Assembly (NCBI RefSeq): GCF_017599345.1
Contig: NZ_JAGFVL010000049.1
Location: forward strand, 1-34,641
From: Gracilibacillus suaedae
GTDB lineage: Bacteria; Bacillota; Bacilli; Bacillales; Amphibacillaceae
Direction: 5' to 3'
Length of the DNA stretch: 34,641 nt
Made by a program: the position numbers and the translations under genes. Below are positions 17,000 to 24,299 of the stretch, piece by piece. The notes under the pieces were generated by a model. It did no database searches. It was not told where the DNA came from and saw only the letters and a program-made list of their open reading frames with translations. Numbering within the stretch: position 1 is the first letter of the stretch; each line of letters starts with the position of its first letter.

Positions 17000-17020
17000 T
17001 ACGAAAGGAGTTCATTTTTA

Positions 17021-17644
17021 ATGGGTGTCTTGCAAAGTATTTATCAATATAAATTAGTCGCAATAATTCGTGGTGTACCCTCAGAACATATTCTTGATGT
17101 AGCAAATGCACTTCATCAAGGAGGAATTAGAATATTAGAGATTACGGTCGATACTACGAATGTATTAGATGCAATAGAGCAGGTAAGAAAAGAATTTGAT
17201 CAAGAGCTGATCGTTGGTGCCGGAACCGTTTTAGATGCGGAAACAGCTCGAGCAGCGATTATGGCAGGCTCGCAATTCATTTTTTCTCCAACTGTTGACA
17301 TAGATACGATTAAGTTAACGAAAAGGTACGGTATTGTCAGTATTCCGGGAGCAATGACCCCGACAGAAATTTTAACCGCCTATGAAAATGGCGCAGACCT
17401 TATTAAAATCTTCCCTGCAACAGCATTAGGACCAACCTATATCAAAGACATAAAAGGACCGTTGCCACATATACCGTTAATGCCAACAGGTGGGGTCAAC
17501 CTTGATAATATATCTGCTTATTTTCAGGCAGGAGCAGTGGCAGCGGGATTGGGTAGTTCCTTGGTGAAAAAACAACAAACATATTCCAAAGAGGATTTAA
17601 AAGCGTTAACACATAGAGCAGAACAATTTATGGCAAAAGTTTAG
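17021..17644 (+). CDS. KDPG / KDPGal aldolase
   Basis: A 207-residue class I aldolase of the Eda/KdgA/DgoA family, splitting the 6-phospho-2-keto-3-deoxy sugar acid into pyruvate and glyceraldehyde 3-phosphate. The Schiff-base lysine is Lys129 in D-L-I-K-I-F-P-A, the catalytic Glu40 lies in R-I-L-E-I-T-V-D-T, and G-A-G-T-V-L and M-P-T-G-G-V bind the phosphate end. Length is normal. It completes dehydratase-kinase-aldolase, so in this operon the galacto epimer is the likely substrate, while the sequence family would also allow KDPG. AAAGGAG precedes the ATG. The broken GH2 gene follows after 18 bases. Confidence 0.92.
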   Translation: MGVLQSIYQYKLVAIIRGVPSEHILDVANALHQGGIRILEITVDTTNVLDAIEQVRKEFDQELIVGAGTVLDAETARAAIMAGSQFIFSPTVDIDTIKLTKRYGIVSIPGAMTPTEILTAYENGADLIKIFPATALGPTYIKDIKGPLPHIPLMPTGGVNLDNISAYFQAGAVAAGLGSSLVKKQQTYSKEDLKALTHRAEQFMAKV

Positions 17645-17662
17645 AGGAATGGAGTGAACAAG

Positions 17663-18463
17663 ATGACAAATGACTGGGAGACACTATCCTTAAATTAAAT
17701 TTCTGGCGTGCACTGATTGATAATGATATTTATGAAACAAATCAGTGGAAACCTGTCAGCAACAAAGCGTACTGGCAGAAATATGGTTTACACTGGTTAC
17801 AGCATCGGCTTGATGATCAGGTATCGGATGACAGAAAACAAGTACAGAGGTAATTGCAAAAGTAAGAATTGCACCTCCTGGTCTTTCTTAACAACCTATA
17901 TCTATGATGTCTTTGCTAGTTGAGGTATTCAAGTTAGGGTTACCGGCCAATTAAATGGAGATACGCCGGATACTTTCCCGAGAATTGGCCTGCAAATGAA
18001 AGTCCCAAATGCGTTTGATCAGGTAAAGCGGAATGGAAGAGGACCTAGTGAAGCTTATGTCGATAGTAGAGTAGAGAAGCAAATCGTTTCGGTGTTTGGT
18101 AAGGCACAGTCGATCAGCTATTTACTAATTACGCTGTACCACAAGAGAATGGTAATCGCCATCAAGTAAAATGGATGTCTCTTTCCCGGGAAGAGGGCAC
18201 TGGACTTCTAGTAACAGGGGAACCAACCTTTGATTTTAGTGTGCATCGTTATGATATGGAAAATATCGATCAGACAGAAGGATCTTACTTTAAATATTGA
18301 CTATAAACAGCATGGCATCGGTTCTGCGAGCTGTGGTCCAGATGTTCTGGAGAGATATCAATTACATGCAGAGGACTTTGCGTTTACTGTTCGTTTTATT
18401 CCTTTTTCATCTAATGATGATCCCAAACATGTAGCCAAAACTACATTATCTAAGAGAATATAA
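17663..18463 (+). pseudogene. Remnant of a GH2 (LacZ-type) beta-galactosidase
   Basis: A ribosome site (GGAGTG) and ATG 17663 read M-T-N-D-W-E-T-L-S, which resembles the start of an EbgA/LacZ-like protein. The sequence then jumps to the LacZ C-terminal domain in several frames: L-N-F-W-R-A-L-I-D-N-D-I, then T-E-V-I-A-K-V-R-I, then F-P-R-I-G-L-Q-M-K-V-P..G-R-G-P-S-E-A-Y, then V-P-Q-E-N-G-N-R-H-Q-V-K-W, and finally L-N-I-D-Y-K-Q-H-G-I-G-S-A-S-C-G-P. So the catalytic barrel is deleted and the rest carries at least four frameshifts; it cannot make an active enzyme. Its place at the end of the galactonate operon suggests that operon once handled a beta-galactoside. GH42 now supplies that activity nearby. 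Confidence 0.85.
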
Positions 18464-18468
18464 TTTTT

Positions 18469-18540
18469 CTGGACACTTTTTATAATTATCTGGACACTTT
18501 CGCCATTTACTGGACACTTTTTAAGATAATCTGGACACTT
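18469..18540. repeat. Four direct repeats of CTGGACACTT, about 21-base period
   Basis: CTGGACACTT starts at 18469, 18490, 18510 and 18531, spaced 21, 20 and 21 bases, with AT-rich spacers. All face the same way, at two helical turns. Arrays like this are binding sites for multimeric proteins; similar stepped repeats occur at the ends of some transposons, so a solo transposon end right after the pseudogene is one explanation. No matching opposite end is seen in the window. Confidence 0.75.
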
Positions 18541-18552
18541 ACACAAAGAACC

Positions 18553-18580
18553 CGCTTCTAGATTTAATCATCTAGAAGCG
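18553..18580. terminator. Probable bidirectional terminator between pseudogene and galM
   Basis: CGCTTCTAGAT (18553-18563) and ATCTAGAAGCG (18570-18580) form a perfect 11-base stem with a 6-base loop, extended by AAC/GTT beyond one mismatch. It lies between convergent genes. U-rich tracts on both sides are moderate. Confidence 0.6.
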
Positions 18581-18663
18581 AGTTCATCTAGTTCTTTCTT
18601 ATAATTCACTGCACCACATATTAGAGCCACATGTGTCACCATTCTCTAACGTTGCCAACTTCC

Positions 18664-19710
18664 TTAGTCTATTATGTCAAAAATAAAAGTAGTTTTGGCA
18701 AAATATTTTTCATCTTTATCTAACCAGATGGAAGGGAATCCTTCATGATGAACCGACGCCGGTGAACCTTGTGTTTCAAGGCACAGTCCTAAATATCTTA
18801 CCGACTCTCGTTCGCGTAATCCTAATCCTTCTGGCAGGTTATTAGATGTGTACATCACCACACCAGGCTGATCGGTTATCACTGTTAACCGACGACCACT
18901 TTCTTTCTCGCGAACAACAGCACTTTCCTGTTTGGAATGGTCAAAGATAAAGTAATGATCATAGCCATGATTTGCCACTAGATTTTGCTTATAATCGGAT
19001 GTCACACCATCTTTCATCAGGCGGCCATTCCGGAAATCATAGACAGTATCATCTACTTCTAAAATGTTACCAGTTGGAATTAATTCTTCATCCAATTCAA
19101 CAAACTGACTGCTGTCCAATGTAATCTCATGATTTTGAATATCTGATTTCAAATTACCGCTCAGGTTAAAATAGGAATGGTTAGTACTTGTTAGAACCGT
19201 TTTATGATCAGCTACACCTTCATAGGTAATCGTAAAAGCATTATCATTATTCAAGGTATAAGTTACTGTCATCTGCAAGTTTCCAGGATAGCCGTTTTCA
19301 CCATCTTTGCTTTTTAATGTCAGTGTTAGTCCTACTTCATCATTATTTTCAAAAGGGACAACCTTCCAGATTGATTTATGAAATCCTGGCTCACCACCAT
19401 GTAAGTGATGTTCTCCTTCATTTTTCGGTAGTGTAAAGGTCTTGCCATTCACTTCAAATTGCGCTTTTTCAATTCGTCCGGCTACACGACCAATTAACGC
19501 CCCAAAAAACCCAGGATTGTCAAGGTAATCTTCATAGTTTTCAAAACCAATCACGACATTTTCCAGTTTACCATCACGATCTGGTGCAAGTATCTTTGTA
19601 ATGATACCACCAAAATCAAGGATAGAAACAGCCATCTGATTATCATTGATTAAGGTAAACTCTTTCCATTGCTGGTCTTTTACTTTGACTACATCTGTTT
19701 TTACTTCCAT
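18664..19710 (-). CDS. galM: Aldose 1-epimerase (galactose mutarotase)
   Basis: A 348-residue mutarotase interconverting beta- and alpha-D-galactose so that GalK can use it. Motifs: D-F-G-G-I-I-T-K, H-H-L-H-G-G-E-P-G-F-H-K, the catalytic histidine in L-T-S-T-N-H-S-Y-F-N-L-S-G, and the catalytic glutamate near the end in L-C-L-E-T-Q-G-S-P. Cytoplasmic, no signal peptide. AGGAGG lies nine bases before its ATG, and the gene starts 17 bases after the galT stop; it is the last gene of the galE-galT-galM run. Confidence 0.93.
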   Translation of the reverse strand: MEVKTDVVKVKDQQWKEFTLINDNQMAVSILDFGGIITKILAPDRDGKLENVVIGFENYEDYLDNPGFFGALIGRVAGRIEKAQFEVNGKTFTLPKNEGEHHLHGGEPGFHKSIWKVVPFENNDEVGLTLTLKSKDGENGYPGNLQMTVTYTLNNDNAFTITYEGVADHKTVLTSTNHSYFNLSGNLKSDIQNHEITLDSSQFVELDEELIPTGNILEVDDTVYDFRNGRLMKDGVTSDYKQNLVANHGYDHYFIFDHSKQESAVVREKESGRRLTVITDQPGVVMYTSNNLPEGLGLRERESVRYLGLCLETQGSPASVHHEGFPSIWLDKDEKYFAKTTFIFDIID

Positions 19711-19727
19711 AACCCGTTTCCTCCTAG

Positions 19728-21221
19728 TTATCTTTCATTTAGGTGTGACAAAAACCGTTTAAACGCATCTCTTCCGGACTGGTTTGTTTTATACACCCCG
19801 GCATCCTCCAAGACACGTGCAAATTTTTGTCCTAGTGCATCTTCTACAATTTTGTTAACGTTGTCTTTTGTTATCGTTGAATGTCTATCTTCCATAGATT
19901 GTACCCAATCATGGTGGTATTCTGCAACCGTTACCTTTTGACCGAGGAGATGCTTTTTAATTATCTCTAGCTCCTCTTTTAAACGGGGAGGAAGTACTGC
20001 AAGCCCCATCACCTCAATAAGCCCAATGTTTTCTTTCTTAATATGGTGTACATCCTCATGTGGATGGAAGAGTCCCATCGGATGTTCTTCTGTTGTACGA
20101 TTGTTACGTAATACGAGGTCGATTTCGTATAATTCGCCACGTTTGCGAGCAATTGGTGTGATCGTGTTGTGTGGCGTATCACCTGTATATGCAAGGATAT
20201 CTGCACTAGGATCACTGTATTCTCGCCATTTTTGTAAAATGTAATCAGATGCATCCACCAGTTTGCTGCGATCAGTATGGCGTAAGCGAATTACCGATAA
20301 TGGCCATTTAACAACAACCGCTTCAACATCGGAAAAATCGTCCAATATAAAGCTAAATTCCTCTTCGGCATTTGTCATTGCAAAGGTATAGTGACCACCT
20401 TGATAGTGATCATGTGATAAAATACTGCCACCGACAATCGGTAAGTCAGCATTTGAACCAATGAAATAATGTGGGAATTTTTCAACAAAAGCTGTAAGTC
20501 TGGCAAAAGAATCTCGGTTAATTTTCATAGGACGGTGTTCTTTTGCGAACAGGATACTGTGTTCATTGTAATAGACATAAGGAGAGTATTGTAGAAACCA
20601 TTCTTCCCCTTCCAATGGAACCTTAATAACCCGGTGATTAGAACGTGCCGGGTGACCGATCCGTCCTACATATCCCTCATTTTCCACACATAATAAACAT
20701 TTCGGATAAGCGATATCCTGTTTCATTTCTTTTTCACGCTTAATTTGTTCGGGATCCTTTTCCGGTTTTGACAGGTTTATCGTAATGTCTAACTGTCCAT
20801 AATCCGATGCTGTTTTGAAATGAATGTTGTTCGCAATCCGTTTTGTTTGAATGTAATTACTATCTTTGCTTAGTTGATAGAAATAGTCCGTTGCTTTTTC
20901 TGGTGAGGCTTGATATTTTAGATAAAAGGTTTGGTTTACTTCTGAAGGTTTTGAGATAAAAACGTCCATGATTTTGGCAGTTAGTTGTTCTCTTTCATCA
21001 AGTAAGCCTTCGATTAATCCTCTTTTTACAGCCTGATCCGCTAAATCTTCTAAAATTTCCGGAATATCCTGGTTTAACAGTTCTGCGTCATCTTGATAAC
21101 TTGCTTCATTGAGTAGCCCTAACACTTGATTACGTGCATAAATTTCGTCACCAGTCTGGATCAATCCTTTCTCCATAGCTTTGTTGACTAATGTGTTCAC
21201 TAAGCTTGAGATATTGGTCAT
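19728..21221 (-). CDS. galT: Galactose-1-phosphate uridylyltransferase (type 2, Bacillus form)
   Basis: A 497-residue transferase exchanging UMP between UDP-glucose and galactose 1-phosphate. It is the long Firmicute form, seen in N-H-R-V-I-K-V-P-L, F-A-K-E-H-R-P-M-K-I, G-S-N-A-D-L-P-I-V-G-G-S-I-L-S-H-D-H-Y-Q-G-G (with the active-site H-x-H) and E-E-H-P-M-G-L-F-H-P-H. The start is ATG 21221, with AAGGAGG six bases before; the frame stays open upstream into galE, but that extension is galE read in another frame. The galE stop is one base away, so the two are translationally coupled. Confidence 0.93.
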   Translation of the reverse strand: MTNISSLVNTLVNKAMEKGLIQTGDEIYARNQVLGLLNEASYQDDAELLNQDIPEILEDLADQAVKRGLIEGLLDEREQLTAKIMDVFISKPSEVNQTFYLKYQASPEKATDYFYQLSKDSNYIQTKRIANNIHFKTASDYGQLDITINLSKPEKDPEQIKREKEMKQDIAYPKCLLCVENEGYVGRIGHPARSNHRVIKVPLEGEEWFLQYSPYVYYNEHSILFAKEHRPMKINRDSFARLTAFVEKFPHYFIGSNADLPIVGGSILSHDHYQGGHYTFAMTNAEEEFSFILDDFSDVEAVVVKWPLSVIRLRHTDRSKLVDASDYILQKWREYSDPSADILAYTGDTPHNTITPIARKRGELYEIDLVLRNNRTTEEHPMGLFHPHEDVHHIKKENIGLIEVMGLAVLPPRLKEELEIIKKHLLGQKVTVAEYHHDWVQSMEDRHSTITKDNVNKIVEDALGQKFARVLEDAGVYKTNQSGRDAFKRFLSHLNER

Positions 21222-21222
21222 G

Positions 21223-22215
21223 TTAATCCTCCTTGTAGCCTGTAGGATTAGCCTGATGCCAATTCCATGCATCGGTAATAATCTTATCAATATCAGTTCT
21301 GGTCGGGTTCCAACCAAGAATACGCATTGCTTTATCTGATGCAGCAATTAACGTACTAGGATCACCTGCTCTTCTTGGTGCTACTTCTGCCGGAATTGGG
21401 TGATTTGTTACTTTTCTTGCTGCATCAATGATTTCTTTTACAGAGAAGCCTTGGCTGCTTCCTAAGTTAAAGACATTACTTTCTCCGCCTTCTCTTAAAT
21501 ATTTAAGTGCTAGTATATGGGCATCGATTAAATCTTCGACATGAATGTAGTCACGGATACATGTGCCATCAGCAGTATTATAGTCGTCACCAAAAATAGA
21601 GATGTACTCTCTTTGACCTAACGCTACTTGCAATATAATTGGAATTAAGTGTGTTTCAGGACGATGGTCCTCGCCAATTTCGCCTGTACTGCGTGCTCCA
21701 GCAACATTAAAGTAACGAAGTGATACAAAACGGATACCGTGAGCAGCTTCAGTCCATTTCATCATTTTTTCCATTGTTAATTTTGTTTCACCATACGTAT
21801 TAGTAGGGTTTGTTGGCATTGTTTCCGTAATTGGTACTTGTTCTGGTTCACCGTATGTTGCTGCAGTGGAAGAGAAGACAATATGTTTGATATCGAATTC
21901 TGTCATGGCTTGCAGTAATACTTGGGTTCCGTATACATTGTTATCGAAATATTTGAGAGGGTCTTCCATTGATTCACCTACTAATGAGTTTGCTGAAAAA
22001 TGGAGTACTCCATCAATCTTTTCGTGTGTAAATACTTCGCGCAAGAATTCGATGTCACGAATATCGCCACTATAAAATGTTGCGTCTGGATGAACTGCAC
22101 CCGCATGCCCTGTTAATAAATTATCAATCACCACTACCTCATATCCTTGATCAATTAATTGATATACAGCGTGCGAGCCAATGTAACCAGCTCCACCTAA
22201 AACTAAAATACGCAT
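21223..22215 (-). CDS. galE: UDP-glucose 4-epimerase
   Basis: A 330-residue short-chain dehydrogenase-type epimerase interconverting UDP-galactose and UDP-glucose with bound NAD. Motifs: G-G-A-G-Y-I-G-S-H at residues 7-15, the S-S-T-A-A-T-Y-G segment, and Y-G-E-T-K with the catalytic tyrosine and lysine. C-terminal G-W-N-P-T matches the family. It is separated from galK by about 630 bases filled by two repeat elements, so it may rely on readthrough or its own promoter; I found no clear sigma-A site just upstream. Confidence 0.95.
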   Translation of the reverse strand: MRILVLGGAGYIGSHAVYQLIDQGYEVVVIDNLLTGHAGAVHPDATFYSGDIRDIEFLREVFTHEKIDGVLHFSANSLVGESMEDPLKYFDNNVYGTQVLLQAMTEFDIKHIVFSSTAATYGEPEQVPITETMPTNPTNTYGETKLTMEKMMKWTEAAHGIRFVSLRYFNVAGARSTGEIGEDHRPETHLIPIILQVALGQREYISIFGDDYNTADGTCIRDYIHVEDLIDAHILALKYLREGGESNVFNLGSSQGFSVKEIIDAARKVTNHPIPAEVAPRRAGDPSTLIAASDKAMRILGWNPTRTDIDKIITDAWNWHQANPTGYKED

Positions 22216-22330
22216 TTGTCATCATCCTTTCTAACTTAAAAAATATTAAAATAGAACCATTCACAAAATACATACACTACGAACCAATAAGCATGGATTT
22301 ACTCTCCTCCATTCTGATTCTAGTCGAGTG

Positions 22331-22526
22331 CTAAGCCACCGCTGCGGAAAAAATACTCGCTTTCCGTGGGGAACGCTTCAGCCAGGGAGCTTCTTGATTA
22401 AACATCTTTGTCCCCTTGCACCGAGGAAGCCTACTTCGAAGCTTTACTAGGAGACGCAGGTGCATCACGCAGGGTCTTCAGACTGTTCCTTTCCCACAGG
22501 AGTCTCGCATTTTTTCTGCAGCTTAG
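22331..22526 (-). repeat. Palindromic repeat element R1 (between galE and galK)
   Basis: Read on the minus strand: CTAAGC at one end, GCTTAG at the other, arms with AGAAAAAATGCG against CGAGTATTTTTTCCGC, the boxes GACTCCTGTGGGAA, GAAGACCC, GGCTGAAG and CCCCACGGAAAG, and a longer internal stem bounded by TGCACC/GGTGCA. Same architecture as R2-R4 but a larger centre. It has no gene. The stretch 22216-22330 beside it holds only the galE leader. Confidence 0.8.
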
Positions 22527-22610
22527 AATAGTGTTCTAATAAAATGACAGGAAATCCAAAGGAAATCGTTCCCTAAGTTCTATTCTTACCATAATTGGAA
22601 AACTAAATTT

Positions 22611-22741
22611 AGCGTAGGCAGAATACGGAGACTCCTGTGGGAACAGCGCGAGCCGAAGATCCACTTGGTAAAGTGCTTTTCTTTACCAAGTTAGCTGAGG
22701 CCGTGCCCACGGAAAGCGCAGTATTCTGCCGGAGCGGTATT
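22611..22741 (+). repeat. Palindromic repeat element R2
   Basis: Outer stem GGCAGAATAC (22617-22626)/GTATTCTGCC (22721-22730), perfect. Boxes CTCCTGTGGGAA and CCCACGGAAAG pair with one bulged T. Inner hairpin ACTTGGTAAAG (22663-22673)/CTTTACCAAGT (22681-22691), perfect. It is nearly identical to R3 in the opposite direction. Weaker similarity extends into the flanks on both sides (for example AGTTCTAT-CTT before it and CTATGG..ATGGA after it), so the mobile or duplicated unit is larger than the palindrome. Confidence 0.85.
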
Positions 22742-22844
22742 CCAACACTTCCTATGGAAAGAATGGAGGAAAGCCTCCCTCCGGAAATTTTCATTAGTTC
22801 GCAGTATCTATCAACTACGAACCAGTATGAGCGGCAGTTTATGC

Positions 22845-24023
22845 CTAAAGTGATATCTCCTTAGCACCATCTCCGACTGCGGCTACGTAAAAGGTTGGAG
22901 CGTAACCCACTTTGTCTTGATAGGATTTGTCAATGGCTTGTTTGACAGCTTCAACCATTGTCTTTTCTACGATAGCAATCGCGCACCCGCCAAATCCAGC
23001 GCCTGTCATCCGGGCGCCTAGGACACCTTTTTGTTGCCAGGCAGTTTCGGCAATGGTATCAAGCTCCACGCCTGTTACTTCATAATCATCGCGTAATGAT
23101 ACATGAGATTGGTTCACTAATTCACCAAATTCCTTGAGGTCACCAGCATTTAACTTTTTCAAAGCATCGATCGTTCTAGCATTTTCATATACAGCATGTT
23201 TTGCCCGTTTTTGATTTGTTTGATCAGTAATTAATGAACGGTTTTCCTCGAATTGTTCTGGTGTCAATTCACCAAGGCTGTTAATAGAAAGTTCTTTTTG
23301 CAGGTCCGCTAGCGCTACTTCACATTGATTGCGACGTTCATTATACTTGGAATCAGCGAGTTCACGTCGTTTATTCGTATTAATAATAATGATATCATGA
23401 TTTTCCAATTTTATTGGTGCATATTGATAGTTTAATGTATCACAGTCTAATAGCATCGCGTGATCTGCTTTCCCCATACCAATTGCAAATTGATCCATAA
23501 TGCCACTGTTGACACCGATATAATCGTTTTCAACTTTTTGTCCAAGTTGGACCATCCGAATACGGTCTATATCAAGTCGGTAAAGATTTTCTAATAAAAC
23601 CCCAGTTACAAGTTCAATGGAAGCAGAGGAAGAGAGACCCGCACCGTTAGGAATATTTCCGTAGAATAATACGTCAAATCCTTTATCAATATTAAACCCT
23701 TCTTCCAGGAAGTAAAGAATCATTCCTTTTGGAAAATTGGTCCAACTGTCTTCGCCTTTGTAGGAAAGGTCATCTAGTGATACTTCAATTATTCCTTTAT
23801 CAGGAAAATTATCCGAATAGAGTCGTAACTTTTTATCCTGTCTTGGTACTGCTAACGCATACGTACCAAAGGAAATTGCAGCAGGGAAGACATGCCCGCC
23901 GTTATAATCTGTGTGTTCCCCGATCAGATTAATTCTACCTGGTGCAAAAAATGCTCTGGGCTGTTCAGTTGTTTGGAACATACCTTGAAACTTGGCAACT
24001 AATGTTTTTATATCCATTTTCAT
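22845..24023 (-). CDS. galK: Galactokinase
   Basis: A 392-residue GHMP-family kinase phosphorylating alpha-D-galactose. It carries the galactokinase signature G-R-I-N-L-I-G-E-H-T-D-Y-N-G-G, the ATP loop P-N-G-A-G-L-S-S-S-A-S, N-S-G-I-M-D-Q-F with the catalytic Asp, and the C-terminal G-A-R-M-T-G-A-G-F-G-G-C. The start is ATG 24023, seven bases after AAAGG; GTG 24029 and ATG 24017 are in-frame alternatives. It has a strong promoter with the shared AT-rich operator just downstream of the -10, and is divergent from the nuclease gene. galE, galT and galM follow on the same strand beyond two repeats. Confidence 0.95.
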   Translation of the reverse strand: MKMDIKTLVAKFQGMFQTTEQPRAFFAPGRINLIGEHTDYNGGHVFPAAISFGTYALAVPRQDKKLRLYSDNFPDKGIIEVSLDDLSYKGEDSWTNFPKGMILYFLEEGFNIDKGFDVLFYGNIPNGAGLSSSASIELVTGVLLENLYRLDIDRIRMVQLGQKVENDYIGVNSGIMDQFAIGMGKADHAMLLDCDTLNYQYAPIKLENHDIIIINTNKRRELADSKYNERRNQCEVALADLQKELSINSLGELTPEQFEENRSLITDQTNQKRAKHAVYENARTIDALKKLNAGDLKEFGELVNQSHVSLRDDYEVTGVELDTIAETAWQQKGVLGARMTGAGFGGCAIAIVEKTMVEAVKQAIDKSYQDKVGYAPTFYVAAVGDGAKEISL

Positions 24024-24050
24024 TATCACCCTTTGAAATATTTTGTCGAC

Positions 24051-24071
24051 TTAATTAAATTAATTTATTAA
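24051..24071. promoter_or_regulatory. AT-rich near-palindromic operator downstream of the galK promoter
   Basis: Bases 24052-24071 are identical to 6533-6552 before ganS; a further T at 24051 completes a 21-base imperfect palindrome. It begins five bases past the -10 hexamer, that is from about +1 into the leader, a repressor-type position. Confidence 0.65.
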
Positions 24072-24075
24072 CTAA

Positions 24076-24104
24076 AGTATACGTGATTTCGTTAATAGAT
24101 ACAA
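24076..24104 (-). promoter_or_regulatory. galK promoter
   Basis: On the minus strand, TTGTAT (24104-24099) and TATACT (24081-24076) are separated by exactly 17 bases. The -10 matches the consensus at 5 of 6 positions, the -35 at 4 of 6. Confidence 0.7.
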
Positions 24105-24121
24105 GGCTAAAATGGAAATAA

Positions 24122-24149
24122 TTGATTGAGGTGAACAGTCACCTATAAT
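24122..24149 (+). promoter_or_regulatory. Promoter of the nuclease gene with palindrome in its spacer
   Basis: TTGATT (24122-24127) and a perfect TATAAT (24144-24149) lie 16 bases apart. The spacer contains AGGTGA-ACAG-TCACCT, a perfect 6-base inverted repeat with 4-base centre (24129-24144), placed where a repressor would exclude RNA polymerase. The start site would leave a leader of about 145 bases. The element AAAATGGAAATA occurs twice around it. Confidence 0.6.
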
Positions 24150-24299
24150 GATGTCACATAAAATGGAAATAAACGGCACTACTCGTTATTTATCTTTACA
24201 AAAGTTAACAAACACTTTACGCAGAGTTTAATTAATTTCAACCTTGAATTGATAGAATCAAAGATGGAAGATAGACAAATTAATAGAGGAGGAGAGAGA

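Noticed and set aside
17717-17923. 68-residue frame after the aldolase gene
   Set aside because: It is a shadow frame of the GH2 pseudogene; the LacZ-like reading lies in another frame.
18469-18540. Possible CRISPR array
   Set aside because: The repeats are only 10 bases with 10-11-base AT-rich spacers, far too short for CRISPR, and no cas genes are present.
20026-20254. Small frames inside galT on both strands
   Set aside because: Shadows of a well-supported gene, without their own start signals.
22609-22864. Open frames on both strands over R2 (61 and 75 residues)
   Set aside because: They are readings of the palindromic repeat. The same peptide appears from R3 on either strand, which shows the frame comes from the repeat and not from a gene.
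24084-24097. cre site in the galK promoter spacer (minus strand)
   Set aside because: Only 11 of 14 positions fit the consensus, with core mismatches, so I do not claim it.
24222-24240. Third copy of the AT-rich operator before the nuclease gene (TTTAATTAATTT)
   Set aside because: Only the AT-rich core is shared, without the flanking half sites; chance in AT-rich DNA is likely.
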